Source of the DNA: Cryptomeria japonica
Lineage: Eukaryota; Streptophyta; Pinopsida; Cupressales; Cupressaceae
DNA length: 64,000 nt
Assembly: GCF_030272615.1 (NCBI RefSeq)
Contig: NC_081411.1
Span: 208,846,244 to 208,910,243, forward strand
Direction: 5' to 3'
Shown here: in pieces, positions 10,608 through 21,482 of the stretch
How positions within the stretch are numbered: the first letter of the stretch is position 1
Layout of the letters: each line of letters opens with the position of its first letter
Made by a program: the position numbers and the translations under genes
Notes under the pieces: model-generated
Database searches by the model: none
Told to the model about the DNA's origin: nothing
The model's input: only the letters and a program-made list of their open reading frames with translations

Positions 10608-11792
10608 TGTTGCTTTTTACTAAGTTGTCATTAGTTTTATGCCCAAAGTCATTCTATATACTCTAGTCGGTTAATACCACCGAAATGTCCAGTCGGTAAT
10701 TACTAAGGTGTTGGTTATAGAAGAAAGGCTAGTCACTGAGATGAGACACAATGAGCTATCTACCGAGTAAAGTCCTTATGCCTACCAAGTAGCAAAGAAG
10801 GTATACCGAGTTAATCTAAACTGAGTGAAAACGTGTTACTAGATTCAATGAACTTGGACACATATGTGAAACGTGTTACAAGATTCGAGAACGTGGAACT
10901 GTTATTACATAGGAAATTGTATTTAAAGATTTTGTATGATTTTGAGGAGGTTTATCCAATGAAATAATTTCTATGTTTATTCATTCAATAAAACATGTTT
11001 GTATGATCGATGCAAGATAAGATCATCATCTCAGAGATCTATATAGACATAATGATTTGAGTATCTAAACAAGAGGGAAAATGATGAGTTAAAAATGAAA
11101 ATCTTAAGAGAAGATAAGTTGTGATGATTGAATAGAGATATTTAGAGGTCACTAAGAAGGTTTTCAGAGAACAGTTTAAGGGACAGAGTATACAGAAGTG
11201 GTTACTGGGATGATTTATCAATTACCGAGGTATGCTATGAGAAAGGTAATTTCATATTGAGCACATAGAGTCTGCTATAACATTTCAGATGTAAAGTTGC
11301 AGATATTTTGTAAAGATTTTGATTGAATTATTTTGAGTTGAGTTAGAAACCTTTAACAGGGTAAAAGACTCTAACAGTCTATAAATTGTAAAGCCTTTAA
11401 CTAGGTACAACATTTTTGTAAAAGTGTTTGTAAAATCCTTTAGCAAGGTAGATCTAAATATCTTTGTACTCCTAATAGGGTAAGCTATCAGAAATAGCTA
11501 AACATGTAGCTCTAACAGAGAAATCTTGATTATTGCAGCAGTGAAGTTGTGGGTGCCATCGCCACCACAGTTTTTCTCTCTAACAAAGAGTTTCTACGTA
11601 ACCAAAATCTTTGTGTTATGGAGTGAAATGTGTATGGATGTTATTTCTATGATTATGTTTTAGCATTATATATTATGAGATCAACAATATTCAGTTTGTG
11701 TTTATCAGTAAAAATTTTTTTGAAGAAAAGTTTTGAAGTACTGATTCACCCCTCCCCTCTCAATACATTAGATTTCCTAGTGGGACTTAACA
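10608..11792 (+). repeat. 5' LTR (1185 bp)
   Basis: Begins TGTTG (TGTTGCTTTTTACTAAG) and ends GACTTAACA just before the primer site. The partner LTR is 17574-18761. By eye the two differ at many sites, and the differences are dominated by C/T and G/A transitions, consistent with an old insertion decayed by cytosine methylation. Words such as CCGAG and TCGGTA recur through the LTR. An open frame beginning inside this LTR at 11630 runs into gag, but its LTR part is unlikely to be coding. Confidence 0.9.
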
Positions 11793-11806
11793 ATTGGTAT
11801 CAGAGC
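11793..11806 (+). other. Primer-binding site (initiator Met-tRNA type)
   Basis: ATTGGTATCAGAGC directly follows the 5' LTR. TGGTATCAGAGC is the standard plant Copia/Gypsy primer-binding site complementary to initiator tRNA-Met. It fixes the plus-strand orientation. Confidence 0.9.
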
Positions 11807-13130
11807 ACTACTCTTGGTAAAGGGATTAACAGCCTAAAGAGAAAGATCCTATCATTGGAAGGCTATAAACAATCTCACAGAATTGTGAATCTTCAAGAAG
11901 AATTGGATCATGCTAATCAAGTGATTGCAGATATGCAGAGACAAATGCAAAGATCACTGAAAGTCAGAAGAAGGTTGTCTGATGATTTACAAGACTCACA
12001 AGAGTTGGTGGAACAAATTGAGACATCATCTGAGAACTACATATCAGAAGAGTCTGAAGAAATGATTGTAGAACGGAAAGAAAAGAACAAAGCACTGAAT
12101 GAACAACTAAAAGAAATGAGAAGGAAACATGAGTGTTTTAGCACACAAATGACTGAAAATCTTGATGCATTGAGAACAACTGAAGATAATATGCGAAATG
12201 CAGAAAGAGAAAAACAACAACTAGAAGAAATGGTGTCTGAAAAGAATGATGAAATATCAAGGATGACTGGAGTTCAACATAATCTGTCTGATCAATTGGG
12301 TTATGCACATCATGAAGTGACTCTAAAAGACAATGAGAACCAAGCATTAAAACTTGAATTATCAAGATTGACCGATGAACTAGAAGAAGAAAAGAAGTCA
12401 AAAGAAACACTAAAGAAAAGTTATGAAGCGTCAAGAATGTTGGATGAGCAACTAAACTTAAGATCACCTAACAAATCTGTCGGACTTGGTTATAAAAGAA
12501 ATAACTCTACCAAGAAAGAGATCAACACCATCAAGAAAGGAGAATCATCAAAGAAGGTTGGAAACAAAGATAAGATGAAGGACACGAAGCCTATTTGCAA
12601 CTACTATGGAAAACAAGGACATACTGCCAACGTTTGTCAGATCAGAAAAGGTAAGCAACTGGATGTTACTAGATCTGATAATTATTGTTACAATTGCAAT
12701 AAGTATGGTCACACATCTAAATAATGTAGGATAAAGTCTGTTAACAATTATCAGAAGGAAAAATTCAAGGGGTTTCACAAAAATTACAATAGATATGGAC
12801 ACAATACCGATAAGTGTTGGTTTAAGCAAAAAAGCTATATGTGGTCTCCACACCGAGAAAATGCTAGAAGCTACTAAACTCACATAGATCTCAACCGTCA
12901 ATATACTTTAGTACCATGGGATTACAACACAAGAATATGGTGTGAATGTTGTGGAAGATACAAACATATAAGTGCTAACTGTATGATAAGGTTTGGAATG
13001 AACAACCAGAGGTCATGGAGAAATCCTGGAATGGATTTTTTTCATTGTCACAAAGTTGGACACTTGGCTAAAGACTGCACAAATCAACCCAGAGGAGATA
13101 CTGAGGAGATAACAAGCAAACTACAAAAAT
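11807..13130 (+). pseudogene. gag: Gag-like coiled-coil protein with a multi-zinc-knuckle tail
   Basis: The frame is open from the primer site to 12724. Its first part is a highly charged, heptad-like coiled coil (about 11860-12460, rich in E, K, Q and L). A basic linker follows, then a series of CCHC-type knuckles. Knuckle 1 is CNYYGKQGHTANVC (12596-12637), with its second Cys replaced by Tyr. Knuckle 2 is CYNCNKYGHTSK (12685-12727), broken by a TAA at 12722-12724 just before its last Cys. Knuckle 3 near 12785-12817 lacks Cys. Knuckle 4 (CECCGRYKHISANC, 12941-12982) is intact. Knuckle 5 (HCHKVGHLAKDC, ending near 13078) lacks its first Cys. Normal Copia gags have one or two knuckles. The usual UBN2-like gag core is not visible, so the N-terminus is missing or unrecognised. 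It is non-functional because of stops. Confidence 0.65.
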
Positions 13131-13883
13131 AATGGAAAAATAAGGAAAATTGTGTCAACCAATGAAGAAAGCACCTTACCTATCGAGTTAGGTGCATCTA
13201 CCTCAAATTAATCAATAAAGGTATGAAGGGACTGCATTCTCACAAGGTTAGATCTTAACAATTCCTATTTAATCATGTACATAATTTCAAAATCTGCATA
13301 GCTAAGATGCATTAACATTTTTTTTTGAAATATTATCTAGTCTCTTGATTTACCAGAGAAGTCGGTAAATACATTAAGCCTGTCTAGTCGGTAAAAGTGT
13401 ATAAGGGAGATAGTCAGTTTGGTGGAACCGAGTGCATTTAATGCTTATTATACCTAACTGCACGAAGCCCGATAAGGTCAAGGATGTATTTAAAGTACTC
13501 TGCGCGGTCAGTTTACACTTGCCAGTTTTCAAAGAGCAGAGCTAAGCAAATCAAAGGTGATCAAACATTTCTAAGAGTGAATTCAAGGTATTTCACACAA
13601 TCTAAAATGCATTTTCAAGCAAGTTAACCGATCAAAATCAGTTGTGAATATTTGCATTGTATTTACTAAGTTAACCGATCAAAATCAGAGCTAAGCAAAT
13701 CAAAGGTGATCAAACATTTCTAAGAGTGAATTCAAGGTATTTCACACAATCTAAAATTCATTTTCAAGCAAGTTAACCGATCAAAATCAGTTGTGAATAT
13801 TTGCATTGTATTTACTAAGTTGGAAGCATTTTTTGGTTATTTGAAACCCTAAGCTATTTCGTAAGTAGAATTCCAAGTTTGAA
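13131..13883 (+). repeat. Internal spacer with a 149-bp tandem duplication
   Basis: No recognisable coding. A unit beginning AGCTAAGCAAATCAAAGG is present twice in tandem (13540-13688 and 13689-13820, period 149). Each contains AACCGATCAAAATCAG and ends with TTTACTAAGTT, a phrase also found at the start of the LTR. It lies between the gag-like region and the second coding region of the element. Confidence 0.7.
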
Positions 13884-16800
13884 ATGGCTCCCAAGGTGCA
13901 AAAACCCATTGTAGTTGAGACCATTGAGAAGCCATCAGTGAAATACACCTTACCTCCAAAAGTGGCATCTGAACCCGATGAGAAAACTACATTCTCTCTT
14001 ATTCCGGATAGGGTTATGTTAATAGAAGATGTCAGATTTTATACTAAGTGTCCTGTTGAAGAGATAGGTCATACTGAAATTAAGGATATGTATGATGAAT
14101 TGTGCACCGATGGAATCCTGGACAGCAAGTTTGAGCACATCAAAGTTAAGGGATTGACTGAAGCCCTAACCTATCCTTGAGTTTTCAAACCCCAATGGGT
14201 CAAATTTGTCTTGAGCAGAGTGCATGATGATTTTATGTGGCTAGAAGATCATCCTTGCAAGATCACCAAGGAGATTATTCACATAATAACCAGATACCCT
14301 ATATTTGACCATGCTCGAGCACAGAAGATGATTTCATAGAAGGAATTGATAACATTAACCGGAGTTGAGTCTGATTGTAGAGGTCTTAAGTTAAACAATG
14401 TAACTGATGCAGAACTTAATTTTGCAATTAGAGTTATTGGTTATTGTTTCTTCCAGTCGGCAAGAGAAAATAGTGTACTGTGTGCAGTTGTAGATTTGGC
14501 CTATAAAATTATGAAAAAGGGTATGAAAATTGACTTATGTGAAGTGTTGCTAAAGAATCTTTTTGAAAATCTCAACACAATAAGGAAACTAAAGAAGAAT
14601 AATATTGCTAACACACTAAAGTTTGGGTCACTCTTAGTGTGTCTGTTCTTCTATTTTTCAAAAATTCTTTCCATCTGTCGGTAACATTGTTTGGGAATTA
14701 CACCAACCAATCACCCATCAGATAAATGATTTCATCAATCAGCTAGGTGATAATTTCAATGTGATAATGGATGATTACTTAAACAGTTTTCAGAAAAAGA
14801 TGCATAGCAGGTACAAGATCCCACCTCAGCTAGTGGAAAAGTATAAGGATACCATCTGTTTTGAATTGGATACAAACTACTGTTATGTCAATGCAGTAGA
14901 GCCCAGGAATCAATCTTTACCACCTATGGGTTATGAGATTGATTTTGACATTGCTCAACAATAGATAGATGCCTTCTTAGTACTTCCAAGGTATGCTACC
15001 GAGATCAGGTATGGCACCTATGAAGAGGTAAAAGAAAAAGTAAAAATGAGCATTGAAGTACCAAAGGCTACCAGAAAAGCCACCAAAATGATCAAGGACT
15101 TAACAGAAAAATTTGGAGAACGTTCTATCTCCACACCTACTAAGCCAGCAAGTAGGAAAAATGATCAACTTTCTATTGAAGAAGAATCTGAAGCTCAAGA
15201 AGTAGCAATTACACTGAGCACCGAGTTGCCATGGGGCAAAATCTTGAAAAGGAAGAAACAAGATACAACCAAGGTATCACTGACCCTGCCAGTAAAGCAA
15301 CTGAACACTAGATCATCTGTTGTATCACCTGGTAAGAGGAAGAAAAATGTTGAAAAACCTAAGGTTACTAAAACTTATAAAAAGACGACCAGAAGAGTAA
15401 TTTTGAATAAAGAGTCAAATGATATAGAATCTGAAGATGCAAATAAATTTAAGATTGTAAAAAGCACAAAGGAAGATGTACACATTGTTGATAATTTTTG
15501 TGCAAAATTAAAACAATATGGTGGATTTGGGTCATTTAGATATGTAAAGTATGACTCCATAACATAAGAAGAGAAGAGATAAATAGAAGACTAAGTAGTT
15601 TGTACACTTCTCAAGTTTCGAGTAGTTCCATTGGAAGTAACTAAATTTCTTCCAAAAACATTGTACTCTCATATTGACAATAGATGGAAATATGCTATGG
15701 ACTCGGAGAAGGAGATAAGAGAAAGAGTTTTGGTACATCTTTTTCTAGATATGTCGGTAGATGATATAAAAGATCATTTGGAAAACTACCAGACAAATTT
15801 TCAAGTAAAGAAAAGGGCCTTGAAAATGATGAATGGCCTTTATCTTGAAGTAGAGAATGAAACTAAAGAAAAATGGTAGGAAATATTCAGAATTCAGAAC
15901 GAAGAGCCTCAAGGTGAAGTGGGGATAGTTGACATCACCAAGCAAGATCCTGCTTCAACTATTCAGTTAGATGAGGATATAATGGACACTGAGGCACATG
16001 AAGAAGAAATGATAGAAGGGAATGCCTATGCCAAACTGGTATCAAGTGAATCAGTTTTGGAACAAGTTAGTCCTATCCTCCGATAACTCAACAAGTTTCA
16101 ACCGAGAAACCACAGAACACAGATCAAGGTAAAGAGGGTCAAAAGGATACACAAGGTGAATCTATCTCTCAGGCCATTGGCAAGAAAACTTCCCAAGCAC
16201 CATCAAACACTGAAACTGTTGCCACTAAGACCCCAAGCAAGGAAACACAAAAGGATACAATAGAAGCTACATGAACCAACAAAAGTGTTGCCTCCACCAA
16301 CCAACTTATCAAGGAAGGACAAGCCACCAAAGCCATTGTCCCCATTCAATCAGTGAAGGCATCATCATTAAAGGAGAAGAAAGCAAAGAAGCACAATTTC
16401 GAGATAGATCTGTCAAAGCCTATTGTGTTACCGAATGTTGATATTGCAAAACTAAAAGGGTAAGCACTGATAGAATTCAATGAGATTTGTAAAGCCAAAG
16501 CAGAGTAAGAAAGACAAATAGAAATACAAAAGAAGAACCTAGTACTTCAGAAGGTCAAGACTTTATTGACAAACATGCTACCTAAAGCTACCGTAAATAA
16601 AGATGCTACCATCCATATGCAACTGGATGCACTACTCACTCAATTGGAAGAATCAGGAGTAGAAGCATTAGAATACCTTTAGCAAATTGAACAAAAAAGA
16701 GCCAACTGCCAAGATGATTGAAGAAGTGTAGAAAGCAATTGCTATAGGTAAAACTAAGCTTATTGGATTCATTGCTTAGTTGTCCCCTCAACTCAAGCAT

Positions 16801-17235
16801 ATTATTTATTTATTTCATAAGTTATGTACGTTCTCATTCTTTATCAAAGATATCAAGAATAAGACCGAATTCATTGAAAAAGAGATAACCGATCTCTGAA
16901 ATAAATTGACTACTGAGCCAAATTCTATTCAGCATTTTTATACAAAACTTCAAACTCTTATGGCTCAATAGTTAGAACTTTGAAATGAAGAGCACAAAAT
17001 AATGATGGATATCATAACTCTTCAAACATTATTTATTCCCCATTTATCATCTATTCAAGAGAAGATCAACCAAGCTACCCAATTGTCCACTCAAACAGAG
17101 GGAAGCACTTTAGATGGTTTGATCTCACTGTCAACTGATATTACAGCTCAGAATTATCTAATGGAAAGTGTCAAGGATGCACTTACCAATGCTCTCAAAG
17201 ATGCTCATACAAAGTATAAATCTATTTTTTATTAG
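13884..17235 (+). pseudogene. Second, non-pol coding region of the LTR element (decayed)
   Basis: A series of plus-strand frames probably derived from one long ORF. 13884-14180 starts MAPKVQKPIVVETIEKPS. It is followed by 14181-14684 with the VFKPQWVKFVLSRVHDDF and FGSLLVCLFFYFS segments, 14761-14964, 15046-15567 (very K/E-rich), 15631-15879 and 17002-17235. Stops (for example 14178-14180) and frameshifts break it repeatedly. The N-terminal part resembles the uncharacterised plant transposon-associated proteins carried by some large plant LTR elements (plant-mobile-domain or envelope-like ORFs). That is an impression, not a proven match. The C-terminal half is low-complexity, with coiled-coil character. 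The absence of RT and integrase motifs is the main observation. Exact boundaries are uncertain. Confidence 0.5.
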
Positions 17236-17573
17236 TTGCCCCCACCAAATGGTAACTAGTTTTGATGTTTGTCAAAAAGGGCGAGTGTACCGAGCATACA
17301 GAGTATCTGAGTATACAGAGTTTATAATATATACATACCGAGTGTACAGTTGAAATTGACAGGCGGAGCATAGAACATCAGGAGCATGAAATACAGAGTA
17401 TAGATCATCAAGTTATATACAACATATTGATAAGGGGAGTATGCATTTGAGTATGTATTTGAAAAAATGTATATACTGTCATTTCAGTTTATTTTTTAAG
17501 TATATCGATTTTGTATTATGACTTTGAAAGGAGTTTTGTCAAACATACCAAACTAATATCAAAAGTGAAGATT
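17236..17573 (+). other. 3' leader and polypurine region of the LTR element
   Basis: The stretch between the last coding fragment and the 3' LTR. It has an early purine run (CAAAAAGGGCGAG near 17274) and repeated ATACAGAGT words. The bases just before the LTR (ATCAAAAGTGAAGAT) are a plausible degenerate polypurine tract. The homologous stretch 42793-43112 has CAAAAAGGGGGAG at the first purine run, closer to a canonical tract but about 270 bases from the LTR start. Confidence 0.5.
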
Positions 17574-18761
17574 GTTGGTATTTACTAAGTTGTCATTAGT
17601 TTTATGCCCAAAGTCATTCTATATACTCTAGTCAATTAATACCATCGAAATGTCCAATCGATAATTACTAAGGTGTCGGTTACAGAAGAAAGGCTAATCA
17701 CCAAGATGAGACACATCGAGTTGTCTATCGAGTAAAGTTCTTATGCATACCGAGCAGCAAAGAAGGTATACTGAGTTAATTTGAATTGAGTTAAAACGTG
17801 TTATGAAATTCAATGAACCTGGACACACATGTGAAACATGTTACAAGATTCGAGAACATGGAACCGTTATTACATAGGTAATTGCATTTAAAGATTTTGT
17901 ATGATTTTGAGGAAGTTTATCCAATGAAATAATTTCTATGTTTATTCATTCGATAAAAAATGTTCGTATGATCAATGCATGATAAGATCACTGTCTCAGA
18001 GATCTATATATACAAAATGATTTGAGTATCTAAACAAGAGGGAAAATGATGAGTTAAAAATAAAAATCTTAAGAGAAGATAAGATGTGATGATTGAATAG
18101 AGATATTTAGAGGTCACCGAGAAGGTTTTTTCATAGAACAGTTTAAGGGACAGAGTATACATAAGTGGTTACCAAGATGATTTATCAATTACCGAGGTAT
18201 GCTATGAGCAAGGTAATTTCATATTGAGCACATAGAGTCTGCTATAACATTTCAGATGTAAAGTTGCAGATATTTTGTGAATATTTTGATTGAATTATTT
18301 TGAGTTGAGTTAGAAACCTTTAACAGGGTAAAAGACTCTAACAAAGTCTATAAATTGTGAAGCCTTTAACTAGGTACAACATTTTTGTAAAAGTGTTTGT
18401 AAAATCTTTTAGCAAGGTAGATCTAAAGATCTTTGTGCTCCTAACAGGGTAAGCTATTTGAAATAGCTAAACATGTAGCTCTAACTGAGCAATCTTGATT
18501 ATTGCAGTAGTGAAGTTGTGGGTGCCATCCCCGCCGTAGTTTTTCTCTCTAACAAAGAGTTTCTACGTAACCAAAATCTTTGTGTTATGGAGTGAAATGT
18601 GTATGGATGTTATTTCTATGATTATGTTTTAGCATTATATATTATGAAATCAGTAATATTAAGTTTGTGTTTATCAGTAAAATTATTTTTGAAGAAAAGT
18701 TTTGAAGTACTGATTCACCCCTCCCTTCTCAGTACATTAGCTTTCCTTGTCGGACCTAACA
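17574..18761 (+). repeat. 3' LTR (1188 bp)
   Basis: Begins TGTTGGTATTTACTAAG and ends GGACCTAACA, followed at once by the GGAAG target duplication and the LINE. Nearly the same sequence is at 43113-44300, and its last 576 bases are at 55594-56169. It is closer to those copies than to its own 5' partner, as expected if the 3' end was later duplicated with the LINE. Confidence 0.9.
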
Positions 18762-19192
18762 GGAAGGAATAATCCTTCTGCACCTTTCTCTTGCCTCCCA
18801 GGAATTCACAGAGTCTTCAGACATGAGGAGACCTTTACAAAATTTGAAGAATGCCTCCTTGATATCTTCCAAGTCCTTTACTTTTCTGTTTTCTACCCAA
18901 ATCCTATCAATTTGGTCTCTACACTGTTTTCGCTTCAACATATTGAAGAAAAACTTGGATCCTTTATCCTCAAATTGCATCCAATGCACTCGAGCCCTGA
19001 TTATGGTCTCTTTGGTCTTAGTCTATTGATGCTTTGTAAGGCTAACCCAGCCAAGGCTACCTTTTGAGTAATCTCAATACTGCAGGGATTGTCTTGGATC
19101 TTAGCCTCACACAAGTGGAAGTTTTCAGGTACTGTTTTCTCTTTCCACCTATAATCCCTTACTTTCTTCTACCCTATGGTTTGAAGCAGCAC
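18762..19192 (-). pseudogene. LINE ORF2 linker between endonuclease and RT
   Basis: Minus-strand frame with HWMQFEDKGSKFFFNMLKRKQ and IEAFFKFCKGLL-like words, matching the conserved linker of plant L1-type ORF2 (the RSRIxWLxxGDxNSKFFH block). It is interrupted by stops near 18756 and 19060. It continues directly into the RT at 10607 once the LTR element is removed. Confidence 0.7.
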
Positions 19193-20103
19193 CTACCAAC
19201 TATCAACATTCTGCTTCCATCCGTCCACACAAGAGTTCAATAATCTATTCCTTTTGTTAAACATCCTGACAATCTTGACCGCACTCAACACATCTGAATC
19301 TAAAAGAAAGCTGGAGTTCAGAAATAATTTATCCTTAGGAGCTCCTTGGCTCTCAGGGTAGTCTCTGAGCCTAACATGAGAGATGATAGGATGGTGGTCT
19401 GAAAGAGTGGTTGGAAAAACTGGCATGAGATTGCCATTATTGCCTAGGTCAAAGGAGAAATGGTCTTTATTAACATAGAACCTATCCAGCCTATAAAAGA
19501 TCCTATGCTTCCCACTCTGATAGTTGCACCATGTGTACCAAATTTTGGAGTTATCTTTCTTTTTGCAGAACAGAGGGTCAAACAACTATTTTTGGCTTTT
19601 CAATCTTTACCAGTGAATTTTCTCCATCCCTTTCCATTCCATAGGGATACCTCCACTTTTGTCTTCCTGAGTTTCAACTATATTAAAGTCACCCCTTACA
19701 ATTTAGAGAATATTCAGTAGTGTAGTGATCCAATCCCATAATGCAATTCTCTCTCTGTAGTCGTTGGAGGCATAAACAGAACAAATTCCAAATCTAATTC
19801 CATTATCCTCTAGGGACACCCAGACCACTTTGTTACACAGTGAGCATCCTTGGTTTACCATGCGCTCTTTCCATTTGGGGTTAATCAGTATTCCAACACC
19901 TCCTCTACCTTTGTCATGCTTTGAGGAGACCTTGATAGAGTCTTTCCATATAAATTATAGGTTGACTTCCAGGGTAAACTTTACAACCTTGAGTTCTTGA
20001 AGCATAATAAGTCTGCGTTCTTATGTTGGTTGACAAACCTTCTAATGATTTGTTTCTTGTCTGTAGATTCCAGACGCCTAATGTTCTAGGAGATGCACTT
20101 CAT
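19193..20103 (-). pseudogene. LINE apurinic-like endonuclease domain (decayed)
   Basis: ORF2 probably starts at the ATG at 20103-20101 (MKCIS), the usual opening of plant LINE endonucleases. In this copy the next codon (Trp in the other copies) is a stop. The C-terminal part at 19193-19585 is open, with WYTWCNYQSGKHRIFYRLDRFYVN and the catalytic-histidine motif SDHHPI. A middle segment with GILINPKWK and LLCF words is visible in broken frames. It acts in target nicking during LINE retrotransposition, but is inactive here. Confidence 0.75.
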
Positions 20104-20304
20104 CTTGACTCAGTGTATTGTTTTATTCTTTGGATGCTTTAAACTTGTTAAAGCATCTCGGGAGATCTTTCTTCTCCTCATTATTCCTTTTTTATTAGCA
20201 CCCTTGTTTTTGGATCCCAGAGGTCTACCCCTTCTTCTAGAGATTGCCTCGGGGTTTTCATTATCTGTTTTGTATTCTCCTTCTTCTCATGTGTACTCTT
20301 CTCC

Positions 20305-20934
20305 CTAGTCCTCCTCTTTGATTTCAGAAGCCTTCCTATTGTTCCCCTGACTGGGGGTCTCCGAGGTCTCAGAACAAGGCTCCAAAGACTTCAACCTATC
20401 TAGAAGATCTAAATTAACACCATCGCTAGATAGTGGATTAGCTTCACCAGCCTTAGGATCAACAAGAATCACCTCAATCACACAGATATCCTCAAGCTCT
20501 ACAAACATCTTAGGGGGAATGACAGAGTTCGCATCAGGAGTGGGTTCAGTTTGGGAAGAAAGCTCTGCCTCAGTGATGTATGGAGTATCTTTTGATGGAT
20601 CCATTTCAAATGAAACATCCATGTCTTCCAAACTTCTGTGAGAAGTTTTATTCATCACCCCAGACCGCCTCCCTCCTAAAGTCAGCTCACTACTCACACC
20701 GTCTCTATCCTTAGGGTTTAAAACTCCAGGGTTATCACCATTAGAAGCTAGGCTAGAGAATTTCATCTCTGGGGGGACCTCAAGGCCATCATCCTCCATT
20801 GGCGATGTTAAATTGCTATCCAAATTTATCTTATTAGTCACATACATTGAATTACTAGGATAATTTGCCCTAATTTTTCCCAATGCTAATTGTTGAGCAT
20901 TTTTCCTCTTTCTTTTCTTAGGATTTTTCCCCAC
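20305..20934 (-). pseudogene. LINE ORF1 C-terminal region
   Basis: An open stretch of 209 codons beginning MGKNPKKRKRKNAQQ, a lysine/arginine cluster that could be a nuclear-localisation or RNA-binding patch. A long acidic, Ser/Pro-rich tail follows and ends ASEIKEED. It lies between the zinc-knuckle part of ORF1 and the endonuclease start. Near-identical stretches occur at 45844-46473 and 57709-58338. It is most simply the C-terminal half of ORF1, detached by an intervening stop; a separate small ORF is possible. Confidence 0.55.
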
Positions 20935-21482
20935 AATCTGAAACTCATCATGCGAATTCTTATTTATCTGTTTTAGAGAATTTGAGATCGTAGAGTGAGG
21001 GGTGGGGGCAATTCTAGACCTACCAGAGTTGAAATTTTTTCCAAGTTCCTGGGGTTTAGAATTTTCTCCATTTAGTATATTATTGATTTTTTACTAATGC
21101 CATTGAGGTTTTCCATGCTTGGGACGCACATTGTATGAACATGTGGTGGGTTATCGGATTGATTGCGAGATCTATTCGAGCCCTTAAGTTTATTAATAAT
21201 AGGGCAATTATTGCGAATATGCCCCTCTTTCCTACAGAGAAAGCACACATTCACCCCACCAAGGATTTCAACAAGGAATACAACAACTTCGGATTCAAGA
21301 TTAATATTAACTGTTTTGGGGAAATCACAAATAGGGTTAATTGATATCAATACCCTAGCATCCAAATGTGGAATAAGCGAGGATGAATTATCCACCTGAA
21401 TAGCTTTTCCTATCAGTTCCATGATTTGGGGTATGAATCTCCATAATAGTGGAGGCACTTCTCGAATTAAAACCCATCTAAG
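20935..21482 (-). pseudogene. LINE ORF1 with DUF4283-like fold and CCHC knuckle (5'-truncated)
   Basis: The minus strand encodes a segment resembling the DUF4283 domain of plant LINE ORF1 (WVLIREVPPLLWRF... then a DARVLISI strand) and a zinc knuckle, CFLCRKEGHIRNNC, near 21222-21263. A stop follows at about 21072. The N-terminal part is missing because the LINE is cut at 21482, where Copia leader sequence starts. The complete form is at 46611-47189. Confidence 0.7.

Larger units (their letters stand above)
10608..18761 (+). mobile_element. Complete 8.15-kb LTR element without recognisable pol
   Basis: Two ~1.19-kb LTRs, a Met-tRNA primer site, a GGAAG target duplication, a zinc-knuckle gag-like region and a second decayed coding region, all on the plus strand. 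Integrase (HHCC, DDE) and reverse transcriptase (YVDD) motifs were sought in the translations and not found. It therefore looks like a non-autonomous element (LARD or TR-GAG type) moved by a partner's enzymes. Its 3' LTR and LINE junction are duplicated at 43113-44305 and 55594-56174. Confidence 0.85.
7696..21482 (-). mobile_element. L1-type LINE, split by an LTR element
   Basis: A minus-strand non-LTR retrotransposon. From its 5' side (right) to 3' side (left) it holds ORF1 with a zinc knuckle, an APE-type endonuclease, a linker, reverse transcriptase, a C-terminal domain, a short 3' region, and a T-run at 7696-7704 that would be the A-tail on the element strand. The LTR element at 10608-18761 interrupts the linker/RT region, flanked by GGAAG on both sides. 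The 5' end is lost at 21482/21483, where the sequence jumps into a Copia leader. Many stops and frameshifts show it is dead. Confidence 0.85.

Noticed and set aside
12138-12467. 109-codon minus-strand frame opposite the gag-like region
   Set aside because: Shadow of the coiled-coil coding strand.
10608-18761. Search for a reverse transcriptase or integrase in the LTR element
   Set aside because: No YVDD/FVDD, HHCC or DDE context was seen in any plus-strand frame. The RT visible nearby belongs to the LINE on the minus strand.
18747-19720. Plus-strand frames (for example MSDLTGRNNPSAPFS) over the LINE linker and endonuclease, repeated in copies 2 and 3
   Set aside because: They lie antisense to recognisable LINE domains. 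The longest begin within the LTR/LINE junction and match nothing.
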